From Breznakibacter sp. (GTDB lineage Bacteria > Bacteroidota > Bacteroidia > Bacteroidales > Marinilabiliaceae): a stretch of DNA of 32,399 nt. Within the stretch, counting starts at the first letter, position 1. Each line of letters begins with the position of its first letter. This document shows positions 7,388-15,319 of this stretch, piece by piece. The stretch spans positions 1-32,399 of the forward strand of contig JAGPHP010000011.1 in NCBI GenBank assembly GCA_018055415.1, in the 5' to 3' direction. The notes beneath the pieces were generated by a model. That model ran no database searches. It was not told where the DNA came from and saw nothing but the letters and a program-made list of their open reading frames with translations. A program made the position numbers and the translations under genes.

Positions 7388-8350
7388 ATGAAAAGATATT
7401 TCCTTTGTCTATTAATTGCTCTTCTTAACAGCTCTCTGTTTGCTCAAGTAACCACCAAAGAGCTTGCCGATGCCTATATAAAAAACTACAGCGCGGCAGC
7501 AGTGCGAGAGATGCAACGCTCTAAAGTACCAGCAAGTATAACTCTCGCACAGGGAATGTTGGAGTCGGATTACAGCCGAAGCAAACTCGCGAAAGAGAGC
7601 AAAAACCACTTTGGCATTAAATGTGGAAAAGATTGGATTGGAGATAAAGTCTATCACGATGACGATATCAAAGACGACTGTTTTAGGAAATACGATTCGG
7701 TTGAAGAGTCGTATGCCGACCACTCAGATTTCCTATCAAAGAGAGAAAGATATGCTTCCCTATTTGAACTTAACAAAACCGATTATAAGGGATGGGCACA
7801 TGGATTAAAAAAAGCGGGTTACGCAACCGATCCAAATTACGCCACACGTCTTATTAAGATCATTGAAGACAATAATTTATCTCGCTTTGACTCCGAAACA
7901 CCGAGTGTGGTATTAAAAACAAATACAAAAGAGGGCTCAAAAGGGACAAAGAAAATAGGCAAAAAAAGTAGCGATAAATATGAGATCGACCCTTTCTTCT
8001 CTCACAATGTTGAGTATAATAATGGCGTTAAGTATATCAATGTAAAAGATGGAGACACCTATGCAAGAATTTCGCGAGAATTTGGATTAAAGAGTTGGGA
8101 ATTGGCTAGATACAACGATCTGCCTACGCTTGAAACATCCGATGATCTTCCCGATTATCTCTACATAGCACCTAAAAAAGGAAAGGCTCACCCTAAACAT
8201 CTCACCCACACCGTTAAAAAAGGTGATACTCTTGTTGGTATTTCAAACAAATATGGATTAAAACTAAGCAAGCTTTTATCATACAACAGTTTACAACGTT
8301 CATCCGTGATAAAAGAGGGAACAAAGCTTAAATTACGTAGCAAGAAATAG
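7388..8350 (+). CDS. Exported glucosaminidase (GH73/FlgJ-like) with two LysM domains
   Basis: A signal peptide (residues 1-20, ending FAQ) precedes a beta-N-acetylglucosaminidase domain at about 25-160. This holds LAQGMLES with the probable catalytic Glu59 and the N-H-F-G-I-K-C motif at 73-79, both hallmarks of the GH73/FlgJ peptidoglycan hydrolases. After a basic linker, two LysM modules follow: about 217-261 (INVKDGDTYARISREFGL) and 274-318 (HTVKKGDTLVGISNKYGL), which would bind peptidoglycan. The protein probably cuts glycan strands in the periplasm during growth or division. The frame opens at a TTG at 7379, but ATG at 7388 starts a normal signal peptide. The DUF5522 gene follows 12 bases later, then fmt, so the three may be co-transcribed. 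Confidence 0.92.
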   Translation: MKRYFLCLLIALLNSSLFAQVTTKELADAYIKNYSAAAVREMQRSKVPASITLAQGMLESDYSRSKLAKESKNHFGIKCGKDWIGDKVYHDDDIKDDCFRKYDSVEESYADHSDFLSKRERYASLFELNKTDYKGWAHGLKKAGYATDPNYATRLIKIIEDNNLSRFDSETPSVVLKTNTKEGSKGTKKIGKKSSDKYEIDPFFSHNVEYNNGVKYINVKDGDTYARISREFGLKSWELARYNDLPTLETSDDLPDYLYIAPKKGKAHPKHLTHTVKKGDTLVGISNKYGLKLSKLLSYNSLQRSSVIKEGTKLKLRSKK

Positions 8351-8362
8351 CAGAAAAACTCG

Positions 8363-8563
8363 ATGAAAAGAGAAGAGATAGATGATTCATACACTCCACC
8401 ACCTGCCATTGAAGGAGTAGATTTTTATATGGATCCGAAAGGGTATAGAGTGATGACTGAGCATTTTTTAAGTAACAGAGGTTACTGTTGTGGCAACGGA
8501 TGTAGGCATTGTCCATATTCTCCAAAACACACCAAAGGCAACCAAATTTTAAGAGAAAAATAG
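8363..8563 (+). CDS. DUF5522 small cysteine-rich protein
   Basis: The 66-residue protein contains the conserved R-G-Y-C-C-G-N-G-C-R-H-C-P-Y core near residues 39-52, preceded by VDFYMDPKGYRVMTEHFL. This is the DUF5522 pattern. Four clustered cysteines and a histidine suggest a bound zinc or iron-sulfur site, but no function is established. Its stop codon is directly followed by the ATG of fmt, with no intervening base, so the two are translationally linked. The length is normal for the family. Confidence 0.88.
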   Translation: MKREEIDDSYTPPPAIEGVDFYMDPKGYRVMTEHFLSNRGYCCGNGCRHCPYSPKHTKGNQILREK

Positions 8564-9529
8564 ATGACAAAAATAGAATACCCACGAATTGTCTTCATGG
8601 GAACTCCCGATTTTGCAGTGGCATCGTTAAAAGCTCTGCTCGATGCAAATTTTAATGTAGTGGGTGTAATAACTGCCCCCGACAAACCTGCAGGAAGAGG
8701 ACAACAACTAAAGCAGTCGCCTGTAAAAGAGTTTGCTTTAGAACACAATCTCCCACTTTTACAACCTGAGAAACTTAAAAATCCTGAATTCATTGAGGAG
8801 TTGAGGGCTCTTAAAGCCGACCTTCAAATTGTAGTGGCCTTTAGAATGCTTCCAGAAGTGGTGTGGAATATGCCTCCAATTGGCACATTTAACCTACACG
8901 CCTCATTACTTCCGCAATACAGAGGTGCTGCTCCAATTAATTGGGCAATCATAAATGGCGAAAAAGAGAGCGGTGTTACAACATTCTTTTTACAACAAGA
9001 GATAGACACGGGAAATATTATCTTTTCTGGAAAAACAGAGATAACTGAAGATGACTGCGCTGGAACTCTGCACGATAAATTGATGAATATTGGCTCCGAG
9101 CTGGTCGTTAAAACGGTAAATGCCATCATCACCAACGCCATTAATCCTTTCCCTCAACCGGATATTGAAGGAGCACTTAAAAGCGCACCCAAAATTTTTA
9201 AAGAGGATTGTAAAATAAATTGGGAGATGGATGCCTTACAAATAATTAACAAAGTAAGAGGATTAAGCCCCTACCCAGCGGCATGGAGCGATTTATTTTC
9301 ACCAAATGGGAGTGCTACAACTTTTAAGATCTTCAAGGCGAAAGCGACAAACGAAACTAAATTGAAAGCCGGAGAGGTTGATACTGATGGCAAAACCTAT
9401 ATAAGAGTGGGTTCTGCAACATCAGATATCGAACTAATTGACATACAAATAGCTAGCAAAAAGCATATGGAGATTAAAGAACTTTTGAGAGGGTTTAAAC
9501 TTGAATTAGGGGCTAAAACGATACAATAG
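8564..9529 (+). CDS. fmt: Methionyl-tRNA formyltransferase
   Basis: Fmt adds a formyl group from 10-formyl-tetrahydrofolate to initiator methionyl-tRNA. The 321-residue protein has FMGTPDFAVASLKAL at the N-terminus, the folate-site and catalytic residues Asn110, His112 (FNLHASLLPQYRGAAPINW) and Asp148 (QQEIDTGNI), and a C-terminal tRNA-binding domain starting around residue 205, with the conserved VRGLSPYPAAW segment. The length matches the bacterial family. It abuts the DUF5522 gene and converges with the leftward dehydrogenase-like gene, 31 bases away. Confidence 0.97.
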   Translation: MTKIEYPRIVFMGTPDFAVASLKALLDANFNVVGVITAPDKPAGRGQQLKQSPVKEFALEHNLPLLQPEKLKNPEFIEELRALKADLQIVVAFRMLPEVVWNMPPIGTFNLHASLLPQYRGAAPINWAIINGEKESGVTTFFLQQEIDTGNIIFSGKTEITEDDCAGTLHDKLMNIGSELVVKTVNAIITNAINPFPQPDIEGALKSAPKIFKEDCKINWEMDALQIINKVRGLSPYPAAWSDLFSPNGSATTFKIFKAKATNETKLKAGEVDTDGKTYIRVGSATSDIELIDIQIASKKHMEIKELLRGFKLELGAKTIQ

Positions 9530-9560
9530 TTCTTAATAAGCAAACAACTTGGTTTCTATC

Positions 9561-10547
9561 TCATTTCTCTGAATAGTGTTTCATAAACTGTATGCGATAG
9601 TACGCAGAAGGATCTACGGTGTCTTCGAGACACAGTTTCCCTCTAAACTCGGACAAGGATGTGTAGTGATGTTTAAACATCCACGAACGAATCTCATCAT
9701 TCATCGCTCGAATAGTATAAAAACCATTTTTATACAATGTTGAGGCTATTTGAACAGTATGAGCTCCTGCTAAAAGCATTTTTATAGCTGTCGCACCATC
9801 ATGAACCCCTGTCGAAGCAGAAATTTCGCAATTGATACGATTTGACAAAATTGCACACCAACGCAAGGTTAAATGATAATCGTTAGGCGATGAAAAGCGG
9901 GTTGCTCCAATCACAGCAAGATTATTGATATCAATATCCGCCGCATATTGTTTATTAAAAAGCGTAACACTCTTAATCCCCGAAATGGATAGGCGAGTTA
10001 CCATGGTTGCTAAATTGGTAAAATAAGGTCCAATTTTAACAGATATAGGCAGATCCACATGCTTCTTAACCTCTTTAATGACGTCTAAATAAACCTGCTC
10101 AATCTCGGCAATCGAGCGATCATCATCGGTTGGGAGTAGCGAAATATTTAACTCCAATGCATCTGCACCGGCACTTTTCAAATAAGTAGCAAAATAGGTC
10201 CAATTATGTGGTGTAACACAATTCACACTTGCAATAATAGGAATATTGACAGCTTTTTTACAATCACTTATTAGTTTCAAATAGTCACTCAACGTATCAG
10301 AATCGGGCTCTTTCTCATAATATTCCATAGTTTCGGGATAGAGGTAATTTTCCGATTTCATGGCATGAACCTGATGTTGTAAATCAACTATTATCTCCTC
10401 CTCAAAAAGCGATTTTAAGATCACTGCTCCTGCACCATTTCGCTCCATCTCAATAATATCCTCAACAGAGTTTGTAAGGCCGCAACTAGCAATAATAATG
10501 GGTGATTTGATATCAAGCCCCATGTAAGAAGTATTTAAACCAGACAT
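9561..10547 (-). CDS. Dihydroorotate dehydrogenase-like FMN protein, catalytic base missing
   Basis: The 328-residue protein has the class 1 dihydroorotate dehydrogenase barrel. It shows KSPIIIASCGLTNSVEDI at the start, the FMN-contacting Lys45 (AVILKS), Lys171 (SVKIGPYF), and a C-terminal FMN phosphate loop (STGVHDGATAIKMLLAGA). In true enzymes the base sits in N-x-S-C-P-N (class 1) or N-x-S-S-P-N (class 2). Here the segment reads Asn134-Ile-Ser136-Leu137-Leu138-Pro, so the Cys/Ser base is Leu137. Homologues in Bacteroidetes are usually called dihydroorotate dehydrogenase-like. It likely binds FMN, but orotate synthesis is doubtful; no other pyr gene is nearby. The gene stands alone between convergent fmt and the divergent sigma-factor operon. 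Confidence 0.85.
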   Translation of the reverse strand: MSGLNTSYMGLDIKSPIIIASCGLTNSVEDIIEMERNGAGAVILKSLFEEEIIVDLQHQVHAMKSENYLYPETMEYYEKEPDSDTLSDYLKLISDCKKAVNIPIIASVNCVTPHNWTYFATYLKSAGADALELNISLLPTDDDRSIAEIEQVYLDVIKEVKKHVDLPISVKIGPYFTNLATMVTRLSISGIKSVTLFNKQYAADIDINNLAVIGATRFSSPNDYHLTLRWCAILSNRINCEISASTGVHDGATAIKMLLAGAHTVQIASTLYKNGFYTIRAMNDEIRSWMFKHHYTSLSEFRGKLCLEDTVDPSAYYRIQFMKHYSEK

Positions 10548-10657
10548 GACGAATATATTTAAGTGTCTAATAAAGATAGTAAAAAATATGTGATAAATGA
10601 CTGATATTAAACTCCTCTTATCTTAAAAAAACAAATAATTTTATTTTGAAAAAGAGT

Positions 10658-10665
10658 TACTTTTG
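10658..10665 (+). promoter_or_regulatory. Candidate -7 promoter box before the ECF sigma gene
   Basis: TACTTTTG fits TAnnTTTG and lies 53 bases upstream of the sigma-factor ATG. A TTTG occurs at 10645-10648, but the 9-base spacing is too short, so only the -7 box is supported. Confidence 0.35.
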
Positions 10666-10718
10666 GCTAAGGGTAACTTTAATCGATAATTGTCTATTAT
10701 ACAAAAGCAGGTGTTACA

Positions 10719-11303
10719 ATGAGCAAAACAAAGACATTGACCTACACAGACGAGGAGTACTTAATAGGTCTCAAAAATGGCAATAATGCTATATTTCAGG
10801 CACTATTTAACCATTACTATAAGCTGCTAGTAGCTATAAGTTTTAAAACACTTCGCGAAGTTGAGCTGGCCGAAAGTGTTGTGCAAGATGTGTTTGTAAA
10901 TCTTTGGGGTAGCCGTGAGAAATCTAATATTAGTAACTTAAAAGCTTATCTTATAGTCTCTGTAAAAAACAGGTCGCTGAATGAAATTGCAAAGCAACAG
11001 AATTTTTTAAAGTACAAAAAAGAGGTTGAAGCCTCGGACTTTAACGATCAAATTGAAAATCAACCCGACACCGACCTTTTAGAGCAGATTATGCAGGTTA
11101 TTGATGAGCTACCGGAGCAACAAAAAAAGGTGTTTAAAATGAACCGATTAGATGGACTAAAATATAGTGAAATTGCTGAAGCACTTGGGCTCTCAATTAA
11201 AACTATTGAGGCGCACATGAGCAAAGCATTAAGTTTTACAAGGGAGAGATTGATAAGCTACAAAGAACTGGTAACCTTACTAATTTTGACCGCATTATTT
11301 TAA
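10719..11303 (+). CDS. ECF sigma factor of the FecI type
   Basis: The 194-residue protein has sigma region 2 at about 15-80 (ALFNHYYKLLVAISFKTLR, then AESVVQDVFVNLW) and region 4 at about 125-180 (IDELPEQQKKVFKMNRLDGL, with the helix-turn-helix YSEIAEALGLSIKTIEAHM). The hydrophobic C-terminal tail (LVTLLILTALF) is common in Bacteroidetes FecI-like factors. The FecR anti-sigma gene starts 11 bases downstream, so this is a sigma/anti-sigma pair that should respond to an envelope signal and direct RNA polymerase to a small set of promoters. The third gene of the unit, an STN-domain exported protein, is the likely target or sensor. Confidence 0.95.
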   Translation: MSKTKTLTYTDEEYLIGLKNGNNAIFQALFNHYYKLLVAISFKTLREVELAESVVQDVFVNLWGSREKSNISNLKAYLIVSVKNRSLNEIAKQQNFLKYKKEVEASDFNDQIENQPDTDLLEQIMQVIDELPEQQKKVFKMNRLDGLKYSEIAEALGLSIKTIEAHMSKALSFTRERLISYKELVTLLILTALF

Positions 11304-11314
11304 GGAGATATATT

Positions 11315-12331
11315 ATGAAACGATACAACTTTAAAGAGGACACCCTCTTACAAAACAGGTTACTAACCAATAACGCAACACCAGAGGAAGCTTCAGCTCT
11401 GGAAACATGGATTACATCTGACGACCAAAACAGACTTTTTTGGGATGACTTAAATGCTCTCTTTTACAACGAAGAGGCGGCTATTGCAGCTTCTGAGGTT
11501 AATACAAAGGCTGCTTGGGATTTGGTCGAGAAACGAATCTCAACCGATAACGTATCCTCTCATCACACATCCATCTATAAAATGAAGCGCAGAGTTACTC
11601 AATGGAGCATTGCCGCAACAGTTGTTGGATTACTTCTCTCGTCTCTCTTCTATTTTAACATTACCAAAGAGGTCTCTTTAAATTCTCTTGCAACGAATAG
11701 TGATATTAAAGAGGTTGTTTTAGCAGATGGTAGCACAGTCACCATTAACTCGAACTCGCAACTTAGCTATCCTAATAGCTTTAAGGGCGACAAAAGGGAG
11801 GTTATTTTAAATGGAGAGGCATACTTTGAGATTACCAAAAATCCTCAAAAACCGTTTATTGTAAAAACTAATAATCTAGAAATAAAGGTTTTAGGTACAA
11901 AATTTAATGTGGATGACTTTGGGGGTAATTCCAAATTAATGCAGGTAAACGTGATGGAAGGAAAAGTTGAAGTAAGGTCTAGTAGCTTCCAAAACAGTGT
12001 CATCACACTCATTAAAGGAGAGAGTGCGCTATTAGACAAAGAGCATGGAACCTTCGTAAAATCAACCAAAATGGCAGCTAATGGTGCAGCATGGAAAACC
12101 AAGACATTTGCATTTAACAACAGTGATTTGGATGAAGTTTTATCATCACTCGCTAAAGCATATAAAATGAAGATGGAAATAAAAGACAGCACCCTACTTA
12201 ACAACCATTTAACAGCAACTTTTGAGAAAAAGGATATCAATTTCGTAATGACAATAATATCCTCTACCTTTAACCTAAATTACGCAATTGAAAACGAAAC
12301 TATCACCATAGATTCGACCAAAGATAAATGA
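11315..12331 (+). CDS. FecR family anti-sigma factor with DUF4974-type C-terminus
   Basis: The 338-residue protein has a cytoplasmic N-terminus of about 90 residues, with the P-E-E-A-S-A-L-E-T-W-I pattern typical of the sigma-binding part. One transmembrane helix follows at about 97-117 (WSIAATVVGLLLSSLFYF). The periplasmic FecR domain (VVLADGSTVTINSNSQLSYP, then GEAYFEIT and IKVLGTKFNVDDF) spans about 130-240, and a C-terminal DUF4974 domain (LDEVLSSLAKAYKMKMEI) runs from about 265 to the end. FecR proteins hold the sigma factor and receive a signal from the STN domain of an outer-membrane partner. A ribosome binding site (aggag) lies 7 bases before the ATG. The STN-domain gene begins 11 bases downstream. 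Confidence 0.95.
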   Translation: MKRYNFKEDTLLQNRLLTNNATPEEASALETWITSDDQNRLFWDDLNALFYNEEAAIAASEVNTKAAWDLVEKRISTDNVSSHHTSIYKMKRRVTQWSIAATVVGLLLSSLFYFNITKEVSLNSLATNSDIKEVVLADGSTVTINSNSQLSYPNSFKGDKREVILNGEAYFEITKNPQKPFIVKTNNLEIKVLGTKFNVDDFGGNSKLMQVNVMEGKVEVRSSSFQNSVITLIKGESALLDKEHGTFVKSTKMAANGAAWKTKTFAFNNSDLDEVLSSLAKAYKMKMEIKDSTLLNNHLTATFEKKDINFVMTIISSTFNLNYAIENETITIDSTKDK

Positions 12332-12342
12332 TGTAACTAAAT

Positions 12343-13809
12343 ATGAATATCAGGCATTTGACTATAGCAATCATGCTCATAAACTGCAGTTTTATACTGC
12401 AAAGTCAAACGCTGTTAACAAATATAATATCTCAAAAACCTGGCAACTTTACCTATCGAGCTATCACCGACTCTATTTCAAAACATCAAAATATTAACTT
12501 TTCAAACGACGCCTCGCTTATCCCCGACACTCTCTATAAATATCCAATTGACTCAACTCTAACAATAGAACAATGGCTTAACCGAGATTTTATTAACGAC
12601 AGCTGCGAATGGATACTTCTTGAATCACAAGTGATTATAAGACGAAAAAGAGAACTCCAACAAAGCACTAATGAGATCATATCGATTCAAGGCGAAATAA
12701 TAGGAGAGAAAGAGAAGGCAATACCATTTGCCTCCATTTCCATTTGCGGGAGTAACAAAGGAACCATCGCAAATGAAGAGGGATTGTTTCAGCTCTCTCT
12801 TCAAAAGCCGAGCTCTTCGATTCAGATAACCGCCTCATCACTTGGATATTTTTCCGACACCATCACAATTCTCGACTTCACATCTCCTCTAAAAATAAGA
12901 CTAAAAGAGTGTATCACAACCTTACCCGAAGTCACCTTCATTTCACTAAATCCTAACACAATTATCAATAGAGTTATTGAAGAGTTGCCCCAAAACTACC
13001 CCACTAACTACACTATGCTTACGGGATTTTTTCGTGAAACAATCCAAAAAGAACGACACTATGTTGAGGTAACAGAAGCAGCTGTGCTCATTAATAAACC
13101 CTCCTACACTAATTCGCTTGCCACTGAAAGGGTAATGGTTGAAAAGATCCGTAATTTTAAAGATACAACCAATCAAGGCAATATTGGAATGCGATTAGCG
13201 GGCGGCCCCTTCCACTTTGCCAAATTGGATATTGCCAGATATGAAACATTTTTAAACTCGATAACAGAAAAACCCACCTATAAGTACATCTTTGAAGGTT
13301 TTGACACGGATCAGGGACGAACAGTTTATGTCGTTAGATTCAAGCCTTTCATCGACAATGAGGATCTCCTTTACGAAGGAAACTTATTTATAGACACCGA
13401 AACCAGCGCCATTACGTCGGCTTCATTCAAATTAACAAATGGATCAATAAAAAAGAGTAAATCCTATCTGGTTCAGCACGAGAGCGGAAACTCAAAATCG
13501 GTTCCTCTATCAGCCGAATATCAAATTAGCTATCGACCAGATGGTGCGAGATGGATTCTCTCTTATGTAAGAGGGGAACTTAAAATGCGCATCACCAATA
13601 AAATTAGTCACGAAAACATTGTATTTACTGCCATAACGGAACTTGCCATAACCGAATCATCTGAAGGAAAATATCAGCTAATAAAAGATGGCATTGTTTA
13701 TTCAAATGAAATTGTGGCAAACAGGGCAACAGAAAATAGTCAACTTTTTTGGAATGATTTCAACACAATACCGCCATTAAAAGCGGTTAGGTTGCTGTTT
13801 AACGAATAA
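12343..13809 (+). CDS. Exported STN plus carboxypeptidase-D-regulatory-like domain protein
   Basis: The 488-residue protein begins with a signal peptide (about 1-22). Residues ~35-105 look like an STN (secretin/TonB short N-terminal) domain: a TDSISKHQNINFSN segment, then STLTIEQWL and WILLESQVIIRRK. Residues ~115-190 are a CarboxypepD_reg-like beta sandwich (IQGEIIGEKEKAIPFASISI, then GTIANEEGLFQLSL). The remaining ~290 residues form a strand-rich domain with G-F-F-R-E-T, also seen in the protein at 31088-32278. No TonB plug or beta-barrel follows, although STN plus CPD normally precede one in SusC-type receptors. As third gene of the FecI/FecR unit, it could be the signal partner of FecR. 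The STN call is by pattern and moderate. Confidence 0.8.
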   Translation: MNIRHLTIAIMLINCSFILQSQTLLTNIISQKPGNFTYRAITDSISKHQNINFSNDASLIPDTLYKYPIDSTLTIEQWLNRDFINDSCEWILLESQVIIRRKRELQQSTNEIISIQGEIIGEKEKAIPFASISICGSNKGTIANEEGLFQLSLQKPSSSIQITASSLGYFSDTITILDFTSPLKIRLKECITTLPEVTFISLNPNTIINRVIEELPQNYPTNYTMLTGFFRETIQKERHYVEVTEAAVLINKPSYTNSLATERVMVEKIRNFKDTTNQGNIGMRLAGGPFHFAKLDIARYETFLNSITEKPTYKYIFEGFDTDQGRTVYVVRFKPFIDNEDLLYEGNLFIDTETSAITSASFKLTNGSIKKSKSYLVQHESGNSKSVPLSAEYQISYRPDGARWILSYVRGELKMRITNKISHENIVFTAITELAITESSEGKYQLIKDGIVYSNEIVANRATENSQLFWNDFNTIPPLKAVRLLFNE

Positions 13810-13983
13810 TAGATTATCTACTCTGCTTTGGATCAAAGAGTGTCACTCTAGACTTTAGCTTAGTTTTCATTAAGCAATCGAATAAAATCAAAGGGAAAAT
13901 TTTACAAAATAACACTCCTATACGTTTAATCTGTTTGCGGAATTTTGCATCATAGCTTATCCCTCAAAAATTTAAAACAAAAA

Positions 13984-14006
13984 AACCCACCAAAAATAGG
14001 TGGGTT
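13984..14006 (-). terminator. Rho-independent terminator of the ACP-like gene
   Basis: An 8-bp stem pairs AACCCACC (13984-13991) with GGTGGGTT (13999-14006) around a 7-base loop. Read on the minus strand, it is followed by a T-rich tract (complement of the A-run ending at 13985), the standard layout. It lies 37 bases past the stop of the gene at 14043-14282. Confidence 0.8.
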
Positions 14007-14042
14007 AGGTTATTTTAATCTAAAAGCAAAATCGAATGCGTT

Positions 14043-14282
14043 TTAGGCTGAACGCATTCGCAAAAAATTAATCGTATCACTAATTGAGTAAAGCTTATTT
14101 ATCTCTTCAGGTTGAACTTCAATTTTAAAACTTGTTTCTAAATGATAAAGGAAACAAGTCAAGTCTAATTCATCCCAAAAAAGATCCTCTTTTAATGAGG
14201 CATTTTCATTAATCTTTGCTTTTGGAATTCCCGACTTTCTTAACACTTTAAAAAGTGATCTTCTTATAGTTTCTTGTGTCAT
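14043..14282 (-). CDS. Acyl-carrier-protein-like protein without the phosphopantetheine serine
   Basis: The 79-residue sequence follows the four-helix plan of acyl carrier proteins. The segment LKEDLFWDELDLTCFLYHLE, followed by FKIEVQPEEI, lines up with the D-L-x-x-D-S-L-D ... L-E-x-x-F region of AcpP, and the end (SISDTINFLRM) lines up with its last helix. The serine that carries 4'-phosphopantetheine is replaced by Glu38 (Asp37-Glu38-Leu39). The protein therefore cannot act as a normal carrier, and may instead be a structural or regulatory relative. It lies downstream of the DUF4494 gene on the same strand, but an AT-rich palindrome separates them. The gene call is secure; the ACP relation is inferred. 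Confidence 0.75.
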   Translation of the reverse strand: MTQETIRRSLFKVLRKSGIPKAKINENASLKEDLFWDELDLTCFLYHLETSFKIEVQPEEINKLYSISDTINFLRMRSA

Positions 14283-14354
14283 AACATTTAAAATTTCGCA
14301 AAATGTGCTATTTTAAACCTAAGACAACTACAACTACAACCACACGTAGTCCAT

Positions 14355-14385
14355 TTTCAATTATTTTTAAAAAAAATAATTGAAA
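14355..14385. repeat. AT-rich perfect palindrome between two leftward genes
   Basis: TTTCAATTATTTTT (14355-14368) and AAAAATAATTGAAA (14372-14385) are perfect inverted copies around a 3-base loop. The palindrome starts 20 bases past the stop of the DUF4494 gene. It could act as a terminator-like hairpin, though it has only two G-C pairs. Confidence 0.6.
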
Positions 14386-14404
14386 GAGATTCACTCAAGG
14401 AAGA

Positions 14405-14950
14405 TTACTCCTGCTCCATGTCATCAACTTCTAACTCATCGGCTATCTGTGCGTCGTCATTAGCTCTATTATCAAACTCGGTTGTTCGAAGCAATTTTTT
14501 CCCTTTAATCTTCTCTTCATCTGGGTCGTAAGGGAATATATCCACAATAGCACTCTTAACAACACTCACAATATCAAATTCAAAAGCCCCGCTGGTAAGC
14601 GCCTCCGTTAAATTATCATACGCATGCTTAACGGTATTAGCCATTATAAGCATCGTAGTAGTTACTTTCTTCTCTTTTCCAGCATTTTCATCAATGGTGA
14701 CAAATGATACTTTACACTTATACCAAAAATCGCCCTCCTCTTGGGGGAATATTTCAGAATAGTTAGCCTTACTTAATGAAACAACAACAAAATCAGTATG
14801 AATAAACTCATTTAATTTTTCATTAATGCGACTCTCTGCCTCTGTAAATGACATGGCATCAACCAAATAAGGCTCACTTACCGTTTTATCTTTACCTGTT
14901 TGCTCATCAATTTTTGAGTATTTAACCTTACACTCGAACCACTTTTGCAT
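14405..14950 (-). CDS. DUF4494 domain protein
   Basis: The 181-residue protein starts with MQKWFECKVKYSKIDEQTGK and continues with YLVDAMSFTEAESRI. It then repeats the pattern in FWYKCKVSFVTIDENAGKEKKV. This matches DUF4494, a Bacteroidetes family with two similar W-[FY]-x-C-K-V halves. The acidic C-terminus (about 30 residues, ending MEQE) is disordered in appearance. The frame extends upstream to a GTG at 15013, but family members begin at this methionine, so ATG at 14950 is preferred. Function is unknown. There is no signal peptide, so it should be cytoplasmic. Confidence 0.88.
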   Translation of the reverse strand: MQKWFECKVKYSKIDEQTGKDKTVSEPYLVDAMSFTEAESRINEKLNEFIHTDFVVVSLSKANYSEIFPQEEGDFWYKCKVSFVTIDENAGKEKKVTTTMLIMANTVKHAYDNLTEALTSGAFEFDIVSVVKSAIVDIFPYDPDEEKIKGKKLLRTTEFDNRANDDAQIADELEVDDMEQE

Positions 14951-15319
14951 ATCGTATGTCTTAAAATTTTTATGAATGCACGAAGATAGATAACAGATTG
15001 AAAAAAACAGCACATTATTGCAATCTTGAAACTATTTAATTACGCTTTATAATCGCAAATCAGTTGCTGTCTAAAATTCTATTGAACAAAATATTTCTTT
15101 AGTATTATACATTAAAAATAGAACAAAGCAACAAAAAAGTAATTTAGAATACTTTTATCTCTTTTTAATAAATATTTAATTAACAATGACTTACAAGCAA
15201 CCTTATTTAGAATACATCTAATTAAGCGCCATAAATGAACTTTTAAAATTTGGCATCTCTAATCAAATACCTATTTTTGTTCAACAGTTCAACAGTCAAA
15301 AATTTAAAACTCAAGTATT
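14951..15319. other. 369-base AT-rich gap between divergent DUF4494 and ECF sigma genes
   Basis: No gene, RNA or mobile element is seen. The only small structure is a tandem 8-base repeat, GTTCAACA at 15279-15286 and 15287-15294, which ends 25 bases before the sigma-factor start. No clear TAnnTTTG box was found on either strand. Confidence 0.5.

Noticed and set aside
11845..12240. A 131-codon antisense frame within the FecR gene
   Set aside because: It has no recognisable domain, and the sense frame carries clear FecR and DUF4974 motifs through the same region.
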